This document shows, one piece after another, positions 33,664 to 46,600 of a DNA stretch of 64,000 bases (the first letter of the stretch is position 1; every line of letters begins with the position of its first letter). The translations under genes and the position numbers were made by a program. This DNA is from Yamagishiella unicocca (lineage: Eukaryota; Chlorophyta; Chlorophyceae; Chlamydomonadales; Volvocaceae): positions 310,001 to 374,000 of the forward strand of contig BDSL01000040.1 in the NCBI GenBank assembly GCA_003116995.1, in the 5' to 3' direction. The notes beneath the pieces are model-generated. The model ran no database searches. It worked only from the letters and a program-made list of their open reading frames with translations, and had not been told where the DNA came from.

Positions 33664-34299
33664 GAGCGGGTTTGGAAGGACCGGAGCGGGTTTTGAATAA
33701 GTCCCCCGATTAATCCAGTGGGACAGGTGTGGGCGTTGCGGCGGTAGAGCAGAGGCAGCAGCAGCGGCTCCGGGATAAGACGGTCTCCCCGGGTCGGAAC
33801 CAGCTGGAGGGGGTGAGGGTGGTGGGGGCGGGGGTGGGCCGGCACGTATGACGGCACCTAGTGGTCCCGGAGCCGTGTGGTTGTTGGTTTCGCCTTTCCC
33901 GAAGACGAGCCCGTACTCCGGGACTGCATGCGACGGGGGGAAGGGGGGACGGACTCGGCTGGTGCTGGTGCTGGTGCTGGTGGGTTGCTATGGGGTGTCG
34001 CTACGGCGGCGGTGTGATGCTGCGGTGTGGAAGTGAGGAACGGATGTGCCCAATGTGCCGGGTTGCTGCTTCGTGTGATTGCACCCAGGGGCCTCACATC
34101 GAGCCCCGGCTACTATTATTATTTTGGTGACCACGGAAAGGAAGGGGGTAGTCTGCGTGTTCCACTCGTCGGCGCACCTGGCAGCGGTGCAGGCAGTGCT
34201 CGTCCCACCGCCCACGTGGCTGCCGTCGCTGCGTCGTCGTCGTCGTACATAGGAAGTGTCAGGTTTGTACAACAGGATAACAACCGTGGGAATAGCCGT

Positions 34300-34304
34300 T
34301 GTAA
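34300..34304 (+). terminator. candidate TGTAA poly(A) signal for mTERF gene
   Basis: First plus-strand TGTAA seen after the mTERF stop, about 640 bases downstream. Another lies at 34847-34851. Confidence 0.45.
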
Positions 34305-35053
34305 CACTATCACCGGGCGCTCCGGCCTCGGGGCGCGTGCGGTACCGATCGATGTTTGTATAATTAGGTTCCATGATTGCATGGGCAAGGGGTCCAGCCG
34401 AGGGTACCGGTAGGGATGTGGTTGGCGGCTTATTGTTGGTAAGCTCGAATTGAGCCCCTGTATGCGCCCCGTTTCGCGGCCGTCAGCGCCCCCTCTCTTA
34501 CCGCTCCTGCTACAACATTGGCGTAAAGCCTGGCGCTGTGGGCCGCGTGTATCATTTTACTTTTATCTCCTTTGGACGGATGAGGGTGGCCTCGTCTGGC
34601 TGTGGTGGCACCCGGCGGTTAATTATGCCATGTGGGGCAGTGTAGAAACACGGGGGGGGGCAGTGTATAAACGTGTATTTTGCCCCGCCACACACCGGAC
34701 GGTCTTGGGGTTGGTCATGGTGCATGACGGGGCTTGGAGTGTCATCCCAACGAGACATTTATGCGAGCTCCCCACCCTCCCCGGCCATGAGGGTGCCGCC
34801 ATGAGGCGCCCTGGAGGAGGTGCACGGCTGGTGACGAGTCCGCATGTGTAAATGACAGGAGCTGGCCGCCGTACATGTGCCGACGCGAGTTGGTTCGGGT
34901 TACGGGATTCTGTCAGCTCATTCCTCAACTCAGGTGGACTATGGGGTGGGTGTGTCAGTATACCAGTGGCAGCTGGAGCAGCAAAAGACAACGAGCAGGC
35001 GCCAATTAGGAGGCATAGTGGGATCGAGCGCTCCGGCCACCACCACAGAAAAA

Positions 35054-35338
35054 CTAGAAAAACGACCTGCATTTTGGACGGCCTCGCTGACCGTGTGCAC
35101 AAGTCTTCCCTACGATATCCGTGCTAAGTCTTTCGCGTACACTGTTAATACAGAAGCAGTCATAAAGACGTTCGCGCCATTCCTCAAGAGACAAGCTACG
35201 GAGCGGTACCGGTACATCCATGCGGTTGCCCATCAGGGCCGTTCCGCAATGCCTGCAGCCTGGCTCTGAGATACGAGGCTGGTGAAATCCATGAACATGA
35301 AAATCCACGAGCAACAGCGTGCCTTTCCCACGCCGTGC
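35054..35338 (-). CDS. tentative terminal exon of an unrecognised minus-strand gene
   Basis: After a minus-sense tail block (TCGTGTAACAGAGTCTTCTC, ~35385-35405), an acceptor GAGACAG|GCA at 35339 opens a 94-residue frame to a TAG at 35054. It contains GTLLLVDFHVHGFHQPR, CRHCGTALMGNRMDVPVPL and SLEEWRERLYDCFC, a diverse, non-repetitive composition with Cys and His. No family is recognised. The opposite strand is also open here (34877-35269), so this is a guess supported mainly by the orientation of the intron block. Confidence 0.3.
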   Translation of the reverse strand, partial: ARRGKGTLLLVDFHVHGFHQPRISEPGCRHCGTALMGNRMDVPVPLRSLSLEEWRERLYDCFCINSVRERLSTDIVGKTCAHGQRGRPKCRSFF

Positions 35339-36994
35339 CTGTCTCTACGTACCAACGAGCCCTTGACCGGGGGGGTGGCGAGAAGACTCTGTTACACGAC
35401 ACAAGGAACGGAGGGCAGGAACTAGCCGGCGAACAGTCGACCCTGGGGGGGTGGGGGAAAGAGGTAAGCCCGTGGGTCGGCACTGGGGAGGGGCGGAGGT
35501 TCGCCGCGAACGCCCACTACCACCACCACCGGCTCCACCACCCATCATGGCCTCTGAAGCATGCCCAGGGGGCCCCTGCATTACGTCTTCCTTCCAATCT
35601 CAGGATAACCCCCAACTCCTCATCCCCCACCCGGTTCTGACGTTCGTTGGAGCTGCCGGCGGAGGCGCAAAACAAGGCGGCACGCGCTGCCGCGCCGCCG
35701 TCATCGGCGGCGGCAGCGACGCCGGCGGCGGCGACGGCGCTGCTGGTGCTCCCCTCCCTGGAGGCGGCAGCGTCAGCGGCGCTGACGCCGCATGGCCTCC
35801 GCTGCGTGGTTGCGCTCCACCAACCGCTACTTCGCTTCCAGACTCCCCCCCCAACGGTGGAGACGCGCGTCGCTTCCAAGTTCCAACGTATGGTCGTACC
35901 CGTGCAACAAGCAGTCAGGGCGCCAACCTTGCAGCGCAGCTCATCCAGCGGCACGTCACGTCACCGCACACAACCACAACACGAGTTACACAACAAAAGC
36001 CTGCAGGCACACGCTGCCGCCGTCAAGCAACCGCCCCGCCGGTCACGTACGGCAGGGCGCCGTAACGTTGCTTAATAAGGCCCGCAGGGCCGCACCTTCA
36101 ACTGCAATACATCGATGTATACTAGCAATGTGCAATGTGATTTGTGTAAGGAGGATCCGCCGCCTCGCGGTCATCCGCACCGCAGCAGGTGGGCCCAACC
36201 ACGACGCGTCCAAGAGGGCCCCCTGCCTCCCCCCGAGCGCAACCGCCCGGGCCGAAAAAGAGGCGCTAGCTGCGGTGGTGCGGTCCAACTTCAACACTAA
36301 AAGGCACGGTGCTGTATCATACCATACGGTACGGCACCATGATGTTGGCTGCATGACGATGCTGTGTGCTAGGCAAGCTCCTCCTGCGTCGTAGGTCACG
36401 GGTCGCAGTCCTGCAGTGCCGCCGCCACACCAGCGGCCTGGCGTGTCGTTGGGCGCGTGTCCCTCCCTGCCGCCGCCTTCCGCCGACGAAATACAAGAAT
36501 CCATAGCGCCAGGGCTCTCATGTACAGGACTGCGGTGACACCTACCCAACTCCCCCTTTCCTCATGTGCAGTACGGCGGTGACACGTGCCCAGCTCCCCC
36601 TTCCCTTATGTACAGAACGGCGGTGACACGTGCCCAGCTCCCCCTTCCCTCAGCCCTCCGTCACGATTTTAGTATTAGTACACACACACACACGCACACA
36701 GTGAAAAGGGTAGCGGCGGCGAGAGTCCGCCACCTCCAGTACCCCTGCCATCAGTACCCACAGTATAACGCTAACCACACCCGGGGGCCTCGCCTCCCCA
36801 GTACGCACACCCCGCTCACTGCTTCCGATCAGCTTCTCCGCCAGCCGCCTTTCCTTCCTTTACTACTTTAGTCGCTTTCATATCACCTTTTCTTACCGGC
36901 TTCGTTGCCTTATCACCTCATCACTACGATTCAGCGGCGCCTCCGCTCCGTCTACTCGCCTCCCGTCTCTTCGGGACCACCATCATCACCGCCT

Positions 36995-37033
36995 TGGTTT
37001 GTCGGCCGTGGATTCGCGGATTCTCCTTTAACC
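36995..37033 (-). repeat. alternative head block, minus sense
   Basis: Minus strand: AAAGGAGAATCCGCGAATCC, then ACGGCCGACAAACC. It lies downstream of the K+ channel stop and belongs to no firm gene. Confidence 0.7.
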
Positions 37034-37554
37034 CTCCCCAGTGTGTGAGGGCGGGGAAAGCACCACACGGCCGCGCGCCTCGCCGCGAGTGCTCCCATGC
37101 ATCAAGCAAGTCGACCAACCACCAACGACCAACCACCAGGTCCGTACATGCCGCCCGTCCAGCCAGCCAGGGTCACCCACCACGCTCGCCACCACCTGCC
37201 CCTCCTTGACGCCGCTGCCAGCCCTACCAGCCCCAGCCAGCCAACGGGGCCACACCCACGTCAGCCCGGCCCACGAAACACATCCCAACCTCCCCACCCG
37301 ATACACCGCGCTCCGTACGAGTACGTCCAGCCCCATTCCGTCCCCAAATCCGCGGCAGCAGGCAAGCCTGGTCCCGGACCTGGCATGCCGCTGTGAGTGC
37401 GGACAGCAGCACCGCGGAGTCACCCCCAACTCAGTTCTTCTCCCGCTAGTACCACCCTCCCCCTTGCAAGGGGGGCGGCGCCCACCCACCCACCCCGTTG
37501 ATGGCCGGGTGGGTGGGTGGGTGCTAAGGAGATTTGGCAAGGAGATAGACCCGG

Positions 37555-37559
37555 TTACA
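37555..37559 (-). terminator. candidate TGTAA poly(A) signal inside a tail block
   Basis: About 90 bases after the proposed channel stop codon (37647), a minus-sense tail block (GTCGTGTAACCGGGTCTATC) contains TGTAA. It could act as poly(A) signal, or the block may mark one more intron and the stop may be wrong. Confidence 0.35.
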
Positions 37560-37646
37560 CGACAGTGGAATCGGAGGTCAGAAACGGGTGCCAGGGCGGG
37601 GGAGACAGGGCCTTCAGGGGGGCCCCACGCACGCGCGTCTCCTCCG

Positions 37647-40600
37647 TCACATGCACCGCACGTGGTCCCCAGGATGTAGTTGAAGGCCGCTCGCTGCACG
37701 CCGTGGTCCCCCGCCGCTAGGGTGCCGCCCTAGAAGACCTCGCAGCCACCTGCTGCACATGTGTGTTCCCCCCCACACACATGTGTATCTCCGCACACGC
37801 AGTGGAGCCCTCCCCCCGCCCTTCAGCCGAATGAAGACCCCGCGAGGTCGTGGCCTGCCGCCGCCCCCCCCCTTGCATGCCGGTTCCTACTCGGCTTCCC
37901 AGTCCACGGGCTTTGCTCAACCCCTCGCATGCCGCAAGGGGGCAAGGGGGGAAGACCCGTGGGTCGGCACTCCCGCAAAGGGGCTGGGGTGCGGCGCCAC
38001 GTCGGTCTCACGTCGGTTCCGGTGGTGGTGGTGGTGGTGGCGGCAGGCGCTACACCCATGCAGAGGGGCGCCCGAGGCGCAAGGGCCAAAAGCCCGAGGG
38101 CGGGGGCGGGGGTCACACCCCTCGTGCTAGGCTATCCGACCTGTGAGTGGCAAAGGGGGAGAGCGGGGCGGCGTGGGAGCTGAGCGGGCGACGCGAGGTG
38201 GGGTGGGGCGCGGTGGGATTCCCCACGGAGCAGCCACCACTCCCACGCATTCCCTTAAACCCCTCGCCCCCTCTCTTCCGGCACCCTCTTGCCCCTCTTC
38301 CTCCGGGTACTCCAAACCCCCCCTCCTGCCCCCCTCTTGCCCCCAACCCCGATTATCTTATTCCCCTCTTCCTCCGGATACTGCAAACCCCAAAGCCCCC
38401 CAGGTCTAGCGCCAAACCTGCCCCCCCACCACCAGGCGCCCGCGGCCCCCCCTCCACCACCAGGCGCCCGCGGCCCCCCCCCCACCACCAGGCGCCCGCG
38501 GCCCCCCCCCACCACCAGGCGCCTGAAGGTCACGGGAAGGTCCCCAACCCAGTTCTCCAGCATGCATCTCAAAACTTCTGTTTTAAACGTTTTTTCGGAC
38601 ATCCACGGGTTTCCCTCGAACCCACCACCAGGCGCCCCTTCCCTCCCCCCCTCCGCAGCTCAGCCGCCAATCAACTCATCGGCAGCCCTGACCCATCCAA
38701 CTCTCCTCTGCCCCCCGGCCCCGCCACCAGACCAACTCCTCGATGCAAATCCCTCTTCCAATGCAGCCCCCTCACCTCCCCCTTACCCTCCATTCCTCCC
38801 TCCATTCCCTCCCCCCTTACCCTCCATTCCCTCCCCCCACTCCACTCCACCCCACCCAAACCCCCACTCCACTCCACCCAAACCCCAGTCGCTTTCGTTT
38901 CGCATGGTTTCTCTCCGACCCCCCCCCCCAAGGTCGCTCACCCCTGGACGCAGCCCGCGACGGCAGCACCGACAGAGCGGGCAGCGCGGTCGTCTGCGGC
39001 GAGTCGAAGAAGCTGCTGCCCGAGGGCGACCACAGGGGGACCGGCTCCACAGCAACCGGGTCCGCGGCGGCAGCGGGGCTAGGGGTGGGGGTGGGGGTGG
39101 TGCTGGTGGCGGCCTTGTTGGCTGCGGGGCTAGGGGCGGGGGTGGGTTTGCTGCTGGTGGCGGCCTTGTTGGCGGCGGAGTACTGACCGGCGGAGGAGGT
39201 GGAGCGGCTGACGGCAGCAGAGGCGGCGGGGTGGCCTGACACGGCGGAGGCGGAGGCTGGGGCGTGGGAGGGGGGTTTGAGGATGGAGCCGGGTTTGCTG
39301 CTGCGGGGGGCCTGGGCGGTCGCCGCGGTGTGGGCTGCCAGTGGGGAGCGGCGGGCGGTGCAGGACAGGCGGGAGAGCCGCTCCAGCATACCGGAGGGGC
39401 CGCTGCGCCGGGGGGGAGAAGCGGGGGGAGAAGGGGGGGAGGGACGGTGATGAGACGGGGCGGGGACGGCGATGAGCAGAGGGAGGGAGGGAGGGAGGGA
39501 GGGAGGAGGGGAGGTTAGCCTTATGCAAACCCGGGTTGACCCTCCCTCACCCCTTCGGTGCGGGGCTGCCGGTTCCCCGCCGCAACATGGCCCCTATGCC
39601 CCCTCCCTCCTCTGGCCCACCGCCTCCCCACCCCTGTAATCCCCCCTCTGGCCCACCACCTCCTTACCCCTGTTACCCCCCCTCTGGCCCACCACCTCCT
39701 TACCCCTGTTACCCCCCCTCTGGCCCACCACCTCCTTACCCCTGTTACCCCCCCTCTGGCCCACCGCCTCTTCCCTCCTCTGCCCCCTCCTCCCTCTGGT
39801 TTCCTGTCCCCCCCCTCGACCCACCACGACATCGCGTCCTCCATGTCCCCCAGCTCCTTCCTCATCGCCCCCAGCTGGCTGCCGACCAAAGAAGCCTGGG
39901 GGGGGAGCAGGGCGGGGAGGGGCAGGGCGGGGAGGGGTGGGAGGGGGACGGAAGGGGGCAGGTGTGCTGCAACAAGATAGGGTCCATACGAGTACACAGA
40001 ACTTCGCTAGGCGGGACCCAAGTACCGCAGCACGGCAGCGGCTCATCGGGGGTTTACCACCCCCCCGGTACTCCTCCCCCCCCGTACTCCTCCCCCCCCC
40101 GTACTCCTCCCCCCCCGTACTCCTCCCCCCCCCCCGTACTCCTCCCCCCCCCGTACTCCTCCCCCCCGGGTACTCCCCCCCCCGGTACTCCCCCCCCGGT
40201 ACTTCTTCCCCCCCGTACTTCCCCCCCCGTACTCCTCCCCCCCAGTGCTCCCCCCTCGGTACTTCTTCCCCCCCGGTACTCCTCCCCCCCCCGGGCACTC
40301 CTCCCCCCCAGTGCTCCTCCCTCACCTCCTTCTCCAGCTGGTCCACCTGCCGCTTGTGCGACCGCATTTCATCCACCAGGCGAGGCAGGTAGCGGCTGCT
40401 GAGCAGATGGTAGGCGTGCATGACCTGGGGGGGGAAGGGGGGTAGGGGTAGGGGTAGGGGGGGGAGGGGACGAGGGAGGGCCGGGAGAGCGGAGGGGTAG
40501 CGAGGAGACCCGGTTAGTTACAAGACATAGGAAACGGAGGGCAGGAACCTACTGGCCCGGGAGAGAGGAGGCCCCCACTCCGTGGTCCGCTGTCTTCCCC

Positions 40601-43600
40601 CCGACCCAGCAGCTAGCGTGGCGGGAGGCCCCCGCCCCCACCCACGGGTCCTTCTCGCATCCACGGGTCTTCCTCAAAACACCCACCTCATGCAGCTGCT
40701 CCGACAGCTGCTCAACCCTCTTCTGCGCATCCAGTTCCTCCCGGACCTCCCTGGAGCGGCGGCGGGCGCAAGGGGGCAGTAGTAGTAAAGCTATGCTTTA
40801 CGTTCACCTTGGGTAGGCTAGGGGGGATGATCCCCAGAGGGGACGAATCGGGGCAGCGTACGACGGCGTGTAGGTCGCGTGAGGCCCACAGAGGACGGTA
40901 CAGAGGACGGTACAGAGGACGGTACAGAGGACGGTACAGAGGACGGTACAGAGGACGGTACAGAGGACGGTACAGAGGACGGTACAGAGGTACCGTGGTG
41001 GAGGGGCGGGCGTCTGGCAGCCGCGGCGTGAGCAGCATTGTTGTCCTCCGCTCCCGGTCGACGCACCCACCCGTCGCTCGCCTATCCTGCCCCCCCCCCT
41101 GCAGCAGCCCCCCAGCAGCCCGCTCACCCGATCATTTTGGCGTGCATCACCGTCCCCCTCAGCTCCTCAAGCGCCTCCTGCGACAAGTCCAGTCCAGCCC
41201 AGCCCAGCCAAGTCAAGTCGAGTCGTGGGCGAGCCATCCGTCGCCGTACGGCACACGTGGGCATCCAAACACGGGCGTGGCTGTCGAGGGCTCCGGAGCG
41301 CGTCCCCCTTCCTGAGGTCCTTCGGCGCCCACCACCAGTGCATCGGCTTCCTAATAAACGCAGTATCGGCTGTCCTCGCAAACCCCACACGTCCAGCCGC
41401 CTACGGGTTTCCTGTCACACACACCCCGCACCAGTGTGGTCCGCCACTTATTGTCGCAATCGCGTCCCTTCCCACCGCAACCTGCCCTCCGCCACCCCCA
41501 AACACATACACCCGCTATGGCCCTGCTCTTCTGCCGTTCGCGCTCCTGCCGCTGCACCGATTCGCCCCCCACACACGGGTTTTCCTCGCAACTACCCCCC
41601 TCCCGGGTTTCCTCTCATTCCCGCCCCCCCCACCTGCAGCTCCCATCACCGTCTTTCGTATCCTCAACCAAGTCCTCCAGCATGCATCTCCAAAAACGTC
41701 TGGTCTACACGGTTTTTTCTCGCACCCACGGGTCTTCCTCGAATCCCACCCACCTGCAGCTCCGCCACCACGTCGCTCCGAGCCTCCGGCTTCGCCTCCC
41801 CCTCCTCCCCCTCCTCCTCCACCACCACCGCCCCACCACCCCCGGCGCCGCCCTCTCCGCTGTGGTGCTCCACGGGTGCGGCCATGCCGCCACCGCCGCC
41901 GCCAACGACGACCGCACCGGCTGCGGCCCCGAAACCACTCCCGGCCCTGCTGGGGGTTGAGGGGCCGGGGCCGGGGCTGTGTGTTTGCACGCCGCCATCC
42001 GCACCGGCGCCACTGCCGCCTCTGATGGTGGGTCCAAACCCGGGGGCGGGCGCAGGGGCGGCAGCGCCGAAGGCGCTGGGCCCTCGGCTATCTGGTCTGC
42101 TGGAGGGCGAGGGGCCGCGCTGTCGCGTGCGGGCCGAGGCGGCGCGAAGCATGATGACTCCAGGGGGGAGGATGCTGGCGGTCTGGGGGCGGGAGGTGGT
42201 GACGGCGTCGTCGTCGTCGTCGTCGCCTCCGCCGGGCTCGGCGCCTGGGGAGGCGGAGGTGGTCCTGGAGGGCCCGGCGGCGGTGGCGGCGTGCAGCGGT
42301 GCCGCCGAGGGAGCCGGCAGCGGCGACAGGGCGAGAAGCGCGGGGGGGCTGGCATCCTGTACGGCAAAGGGGGTGGTATAAAAACCGTATTACGCAACGG
42401 CAAAGGGGGGGGGGCATGAAGACCCGGTTACGCGACATGGACAGGACAGCTAGCTGGCGTGTTGTCTTCGGAGACCTAGTTGTGGGCGCATGCTGGAGCA
42501 TTTGGATTGACTCTACCGGGAGCGGCGGGGGGTGGCGTGAGAACCGTTGACGCGAAAAAGACAGGATAGTTGGCGAACGGCGGAACGGCGGGGAACGGCG
42601 GGGGGGAGGGAGAGGGCAGAAACCAACGAAGTCAAGCCCCCTCCGCACACACATCGTGCCATACATCGTGTTGCAATTTCGGGCGTTGGTTTCCGACAGT
42701 GCCTGCTCAGCTGGGGGATTGACTCGCATCGTGCAGCGCCTGCTCTCCCATTCCCCCCCCCGCGCTCTAAACCCTAAAACCCTAAACCCTAAAACCCTAC
42801 GTCTAGCCCCTACCCTCCTACTCACCGCTTGGATGCTCAGCTGCTGCTGCTCCTCCTTCCCCTCCCCCGGCTGCTCCTGCTGCTGCTGCACCGGCTGCTG
42901 CTGCTGCGCTGGCGGCGGCGGCGGCGTCGCCGGCAGCACAAACTGCTTCCCTTCCGGCATCAGCAACCTCACCAGCTGCTGGTGCTGCTGGTGCTGCAGC
43001 TCCGCCAGCCGCTCCTCCACCTCCTGCGCCGCCCGCTGCTGCGCCGCCTGCTCCGGGTCCTGCCCCAGGCGGCCCAGGCACGCCACCACCCGCCACGCCG
43101 CCGCCAGCTGCTCCCGGCTCAGCTCCCCGCCGTGCTGACTCAGCAGCGCCTCCACCTCCTGGTGCCGCAGCTCCTCCCGCAAGCGCACCTGCAGCAGCTC
43201 CTCAGAGACCTCGGAAACGGCCTGGCGGGGCCGGGGGGGGGAGGGTTGCAAGGGGGGAAACCGGCGGGGGTGTGTGTGTGTGAGGGAAACCGGCGGGGGG
43301 GGGTTGTAAGGGAAACCGGCCCGGGGGGGGGGGGGCGAGGTGGCAGGAAAACGAGGAGGTAGGTGGAGGTAGGGGAGGGAGGGAGGGGTGCAGCGGGGAG
43401 GGGGAGAGGAAAGGGGTTTGGTTTGCGTGGGCTGCGCGTGTGGTTTCGGAGCGGGTTGGGAAGTGACGACCCCGCCCGGCCGCTGTAGCGCGCGCGGGAG
43501 GGGGTTTGGGTTGGGGGGTGGGGGTGGCATAAAAACCGTTGATGCGACAAGGGTTGTTTTTGGTGGGGGATGTTCTCACCCCTTCCCGGCCCCCACCTGC

Positions 43601-46600
43601 TTCATGATGGCCTCCAGCTCCTGCACCGTGAGGCAGTGCTGCTCCAGCGCCGCCGCCAGCCGCCGCACCCCCGGGGGCACCTGCGAGGCCGCCGCCGCGG
43701 CATGCTTGCGGAGGTACTCCTCCCACACGCCGGAGAAGTTGGCGCCGATGACGGCCACCGGGAGCGCGATGGACAGGATGCCTTTGGGGGGGTGTATAAA
43801 AACCGTTTTACGCAACGGAACAGGATAGTTGGTGCATGCATTTGGGGGGGGGGTTCGAGGGAAACCCGTGGATGTCCGAAAAAATTGGGGGTGGGGGGGC
43901 GGCGGCGAGAAGACCCGGTGGCGTGACATAGGGGGTAAGGGTTTAGGGTTGAAAGTTTAGGGTTTAGGGTTGAAAGTTTAGGTTTAGGGTTGAAAGTTTA
44001 GGTTTAGGGTTGAAAGCTTAGGGTTTAGGGTTGAAAGTTTAGGTTTAGGGTTGAAAGCTTAGGGTTTAGGGTGGGGCGTGAGTGGTTCACGTGCGGCGTG
44101 AGACTGGTGGGTGGGCGGCTAGGAGGTGGCTGGGTAGGCGGTTTGGTAGGGTATGGGGGTAGAAGATAATCTCTCCTCTCCTTAACTAGCGCTTGCTTAT
44201 CCCTTGGCTGCTGACCCACGGGTCTCCCCCCAACCCTCCCCTCGCGACGCGCTCACCGAGCACCATGGTGGTCATCGCTATGACCCGGCCGCCCGCGCTG
44301 ACTGGCACCACGTCGCCGTACCCCACAGTCATGAGCGTCACGATGGCCCACCTGGGGGGGTTTGGGGGGGGTGCAATAAAAGAACCGGTAACGCGACTGG
44401 GGAAATGTAGTGGGTGCACCTGGGGGGGGGGGCGAGAAGACCCGGTTACATGACATGACATTGCGGGGGGTGGCGTGAAAACCGTTGACACGAAAAAGAC
44501 AGGATAGTGGGCGCACGGTCGGCGGACAGCGAGGATGTGAGCGGGGGGGGGGGGTACAGAAAAGGACAGGTTACGTGACATTGCGGGGGTTGGGGGGTTA
44601 CAGAAAAGAACCGGTAACGCGACATGGGAAGTTCAGTGTGTGCACAGGCTTCGGACACCTGGGGACGCGCGCATGCTACTGGACCTGGCGAGGGTGGGGT
44701 GGGGGTGCGAGAAGACCCGGTTACATGACATTGTGGGGGGGGGCAAGGGGGGAAGGGGGGGTTTGACGGCAGGGGGCAAGGGGGGAGGATTCCCATTGGC
44801 CGGGGATGACGGGGCAAGGGGGGTGGGTGACGCGGTGGGTGGGCAGGGGGTGGGACAAGCGGGGCCAGGGGGGGGAGATGGGGGGGGGCCAGGGGGGGGG
44901 ATAAGCGGGGCCAACTCCCCACCCGCCACGCCGTGACGCTAGCCGGGTTAAGTAAACACACAACACGACAACTGACAACCGTTTCCAACCGCAAAGAGGG
45001 CCCTCGGGTCAGTGGCCCTCCCCGCCCCCCGGCGCTCCCCGACCCGGCCCACCCACCAGAAGCCCGCGGGGATGCTCTCGAAGGGGCTGGGGATCGGGTT
45101 GCCGTCGGCGGTGAAGTACTTTTCATTGTCGCGGACGTAGTACCCGAGCGCCTCGTCGTACGAGCCTTTCGTCGTACACGCAGTTGGAGTGGACGAGCAA
45201 GCGCCGAAGGTTCGCGTGGCGGGGGTTCAGGCGCAGGCGCAGAGAAGGGCGCGTGGGGGGGGGGAAGAGAGGCTCAAACATCAAGCGCGGGCTCGACGTT
45301 CGTCCTTACCATTCCTGGTGTGTCAGTTCACCGCTGTATCCTCTACCCCCTCACGTCCTCAGCATTCCTCTTCCCCCGGATCCTCCTCCTCCTCCTCCAG
45401 CCCCCCCCCCACCCCCCCCCCACCCCTCTCCACGGGTTTCCCTCGAACCCCTCTCGCGGGGTTTCCTTGCAGCTGCCCCCCAAACCCAAACCCCGCCCCC
45501 CTCCTCTCGCGGGGGTTTCCTTGCAGCTGCCCCCCAAACCCAAACCCCGCCCCCCTCCTCTCGCGGGGTTTCCTTGCAGCTGCCCCCCAAACCCAAACCC
45601 CGCCCCCCTCTCACCCCTCTCCGCGAAGAACATGAGCGTGGCCGCCACCACCACAATGACCGACACGAAGAACGTCATGAGCACCAGCATGTCCAGGGAC
45701 AGAACCAGGGTCCGAACAACCAGAGAGAGCTTCTCGTACCTGAGGACGCGCGGGGAGGGATTCGAGGAAGACGCGCGGGGAGGGGGGTCAGGGGTGGGGG
45801 TGGGGCAGGAGGCGAGCGGGGTCGAGAGGAGGGAGGCCGGAAGGGGGGAAGGGGGAGAGGGCGGCTCAGGCAGGCAGGCAGACGGACATCACGCCTTGCG
45901 TGCTGCGCTGTGGCAGCGACGCGGAGCACGCAGAGCACGCGTGGATGGCCGCGGCTGAAGACACAGCGCGGGCAGCACGCGCAGCGCGCGCAGCACGCAC
46001 AGCACACGTGGGTGGCCGCCGCTGAAGACAGCACGCGCAGCACGCAGCCGTGTCGCGGCGCACCTGGAGCCCAGCTTGAGCATGCGGAAGACGCGCATCA
46101 GGCGCAGGACCCGGAACACGGCGGTACCCTGCGGGGGAGGGGGGGGGTCGAGGAAGGCCCGTGGCGCGAGGAAAAACCGTTTGGAACAGACGTACTAAGA
46201 TGCATGCTGGAGAACTGGGTTGGGGAGACGAAAGACGAAGGAGGGGGGGAGGGGGCCCCGGGGGGTTACAGAAAGAACAGGTTATTCGACATAGGAACTG
46301 GGTGCCACCGGGGGGGTTGCGGGTGCTTGGTGCTGGGGTGGGGTGGTTCGGGCCTCAGCCAGTTAGGGAGCGAAGTCAAGGCGGGAGGGGGAGCGCGAGA
46401 AGACCCGGCCGGGGGTGTTAGCAAAGAGAGCTCGTCGGACACGACATAGGAAGAAAGAGCTAGGAAAGGATTCAGTCTATCCCCCAACCAGCAGGACGCA
46501 CCTGCACTCCGCTGTCGCTGAGCGCCAGCTGCACGTACCATGGCACGACTGCCACCAGGTCGATGATGCTGAGGGGCTTGATCACGAAGCGGGGGATGGA

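Larger units (their letters stand above)
33664..37646. other. intergenic stretch with one tentative minus-strand gene
   Basis: Between the mTERF stop and the end of the K+ channel gene. Parts (34.0-34.4, 35.0-35.3, 36.0-36.9 kb) are AT-richer. Minus-sense introner-like blocks at 35385-35480 and 36995-37033 suggest a minus-strand spliced transcript. Frames on both strands around 35.6-36.1 kb have protein-like composition and I cannot choose between them. Confidence 0.45.

Noticed and set aside
37028..37699. Minus frame with AFNYILGTTCGACDGG as a channel exon
   Set aside because: From the exon 20 phase another acceptor (CTAG at 37730) gives a short terminal exon with its own stop. The longer frame runs into an introner-like tail. 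The choice remains uncertain.
42767..44072. Telomere-type repeats as a sign of a chromosome end
   Set aside because: The arrays are short, degenerate and embedded in introns of a gene that continues on both sides, so they are interstitial.
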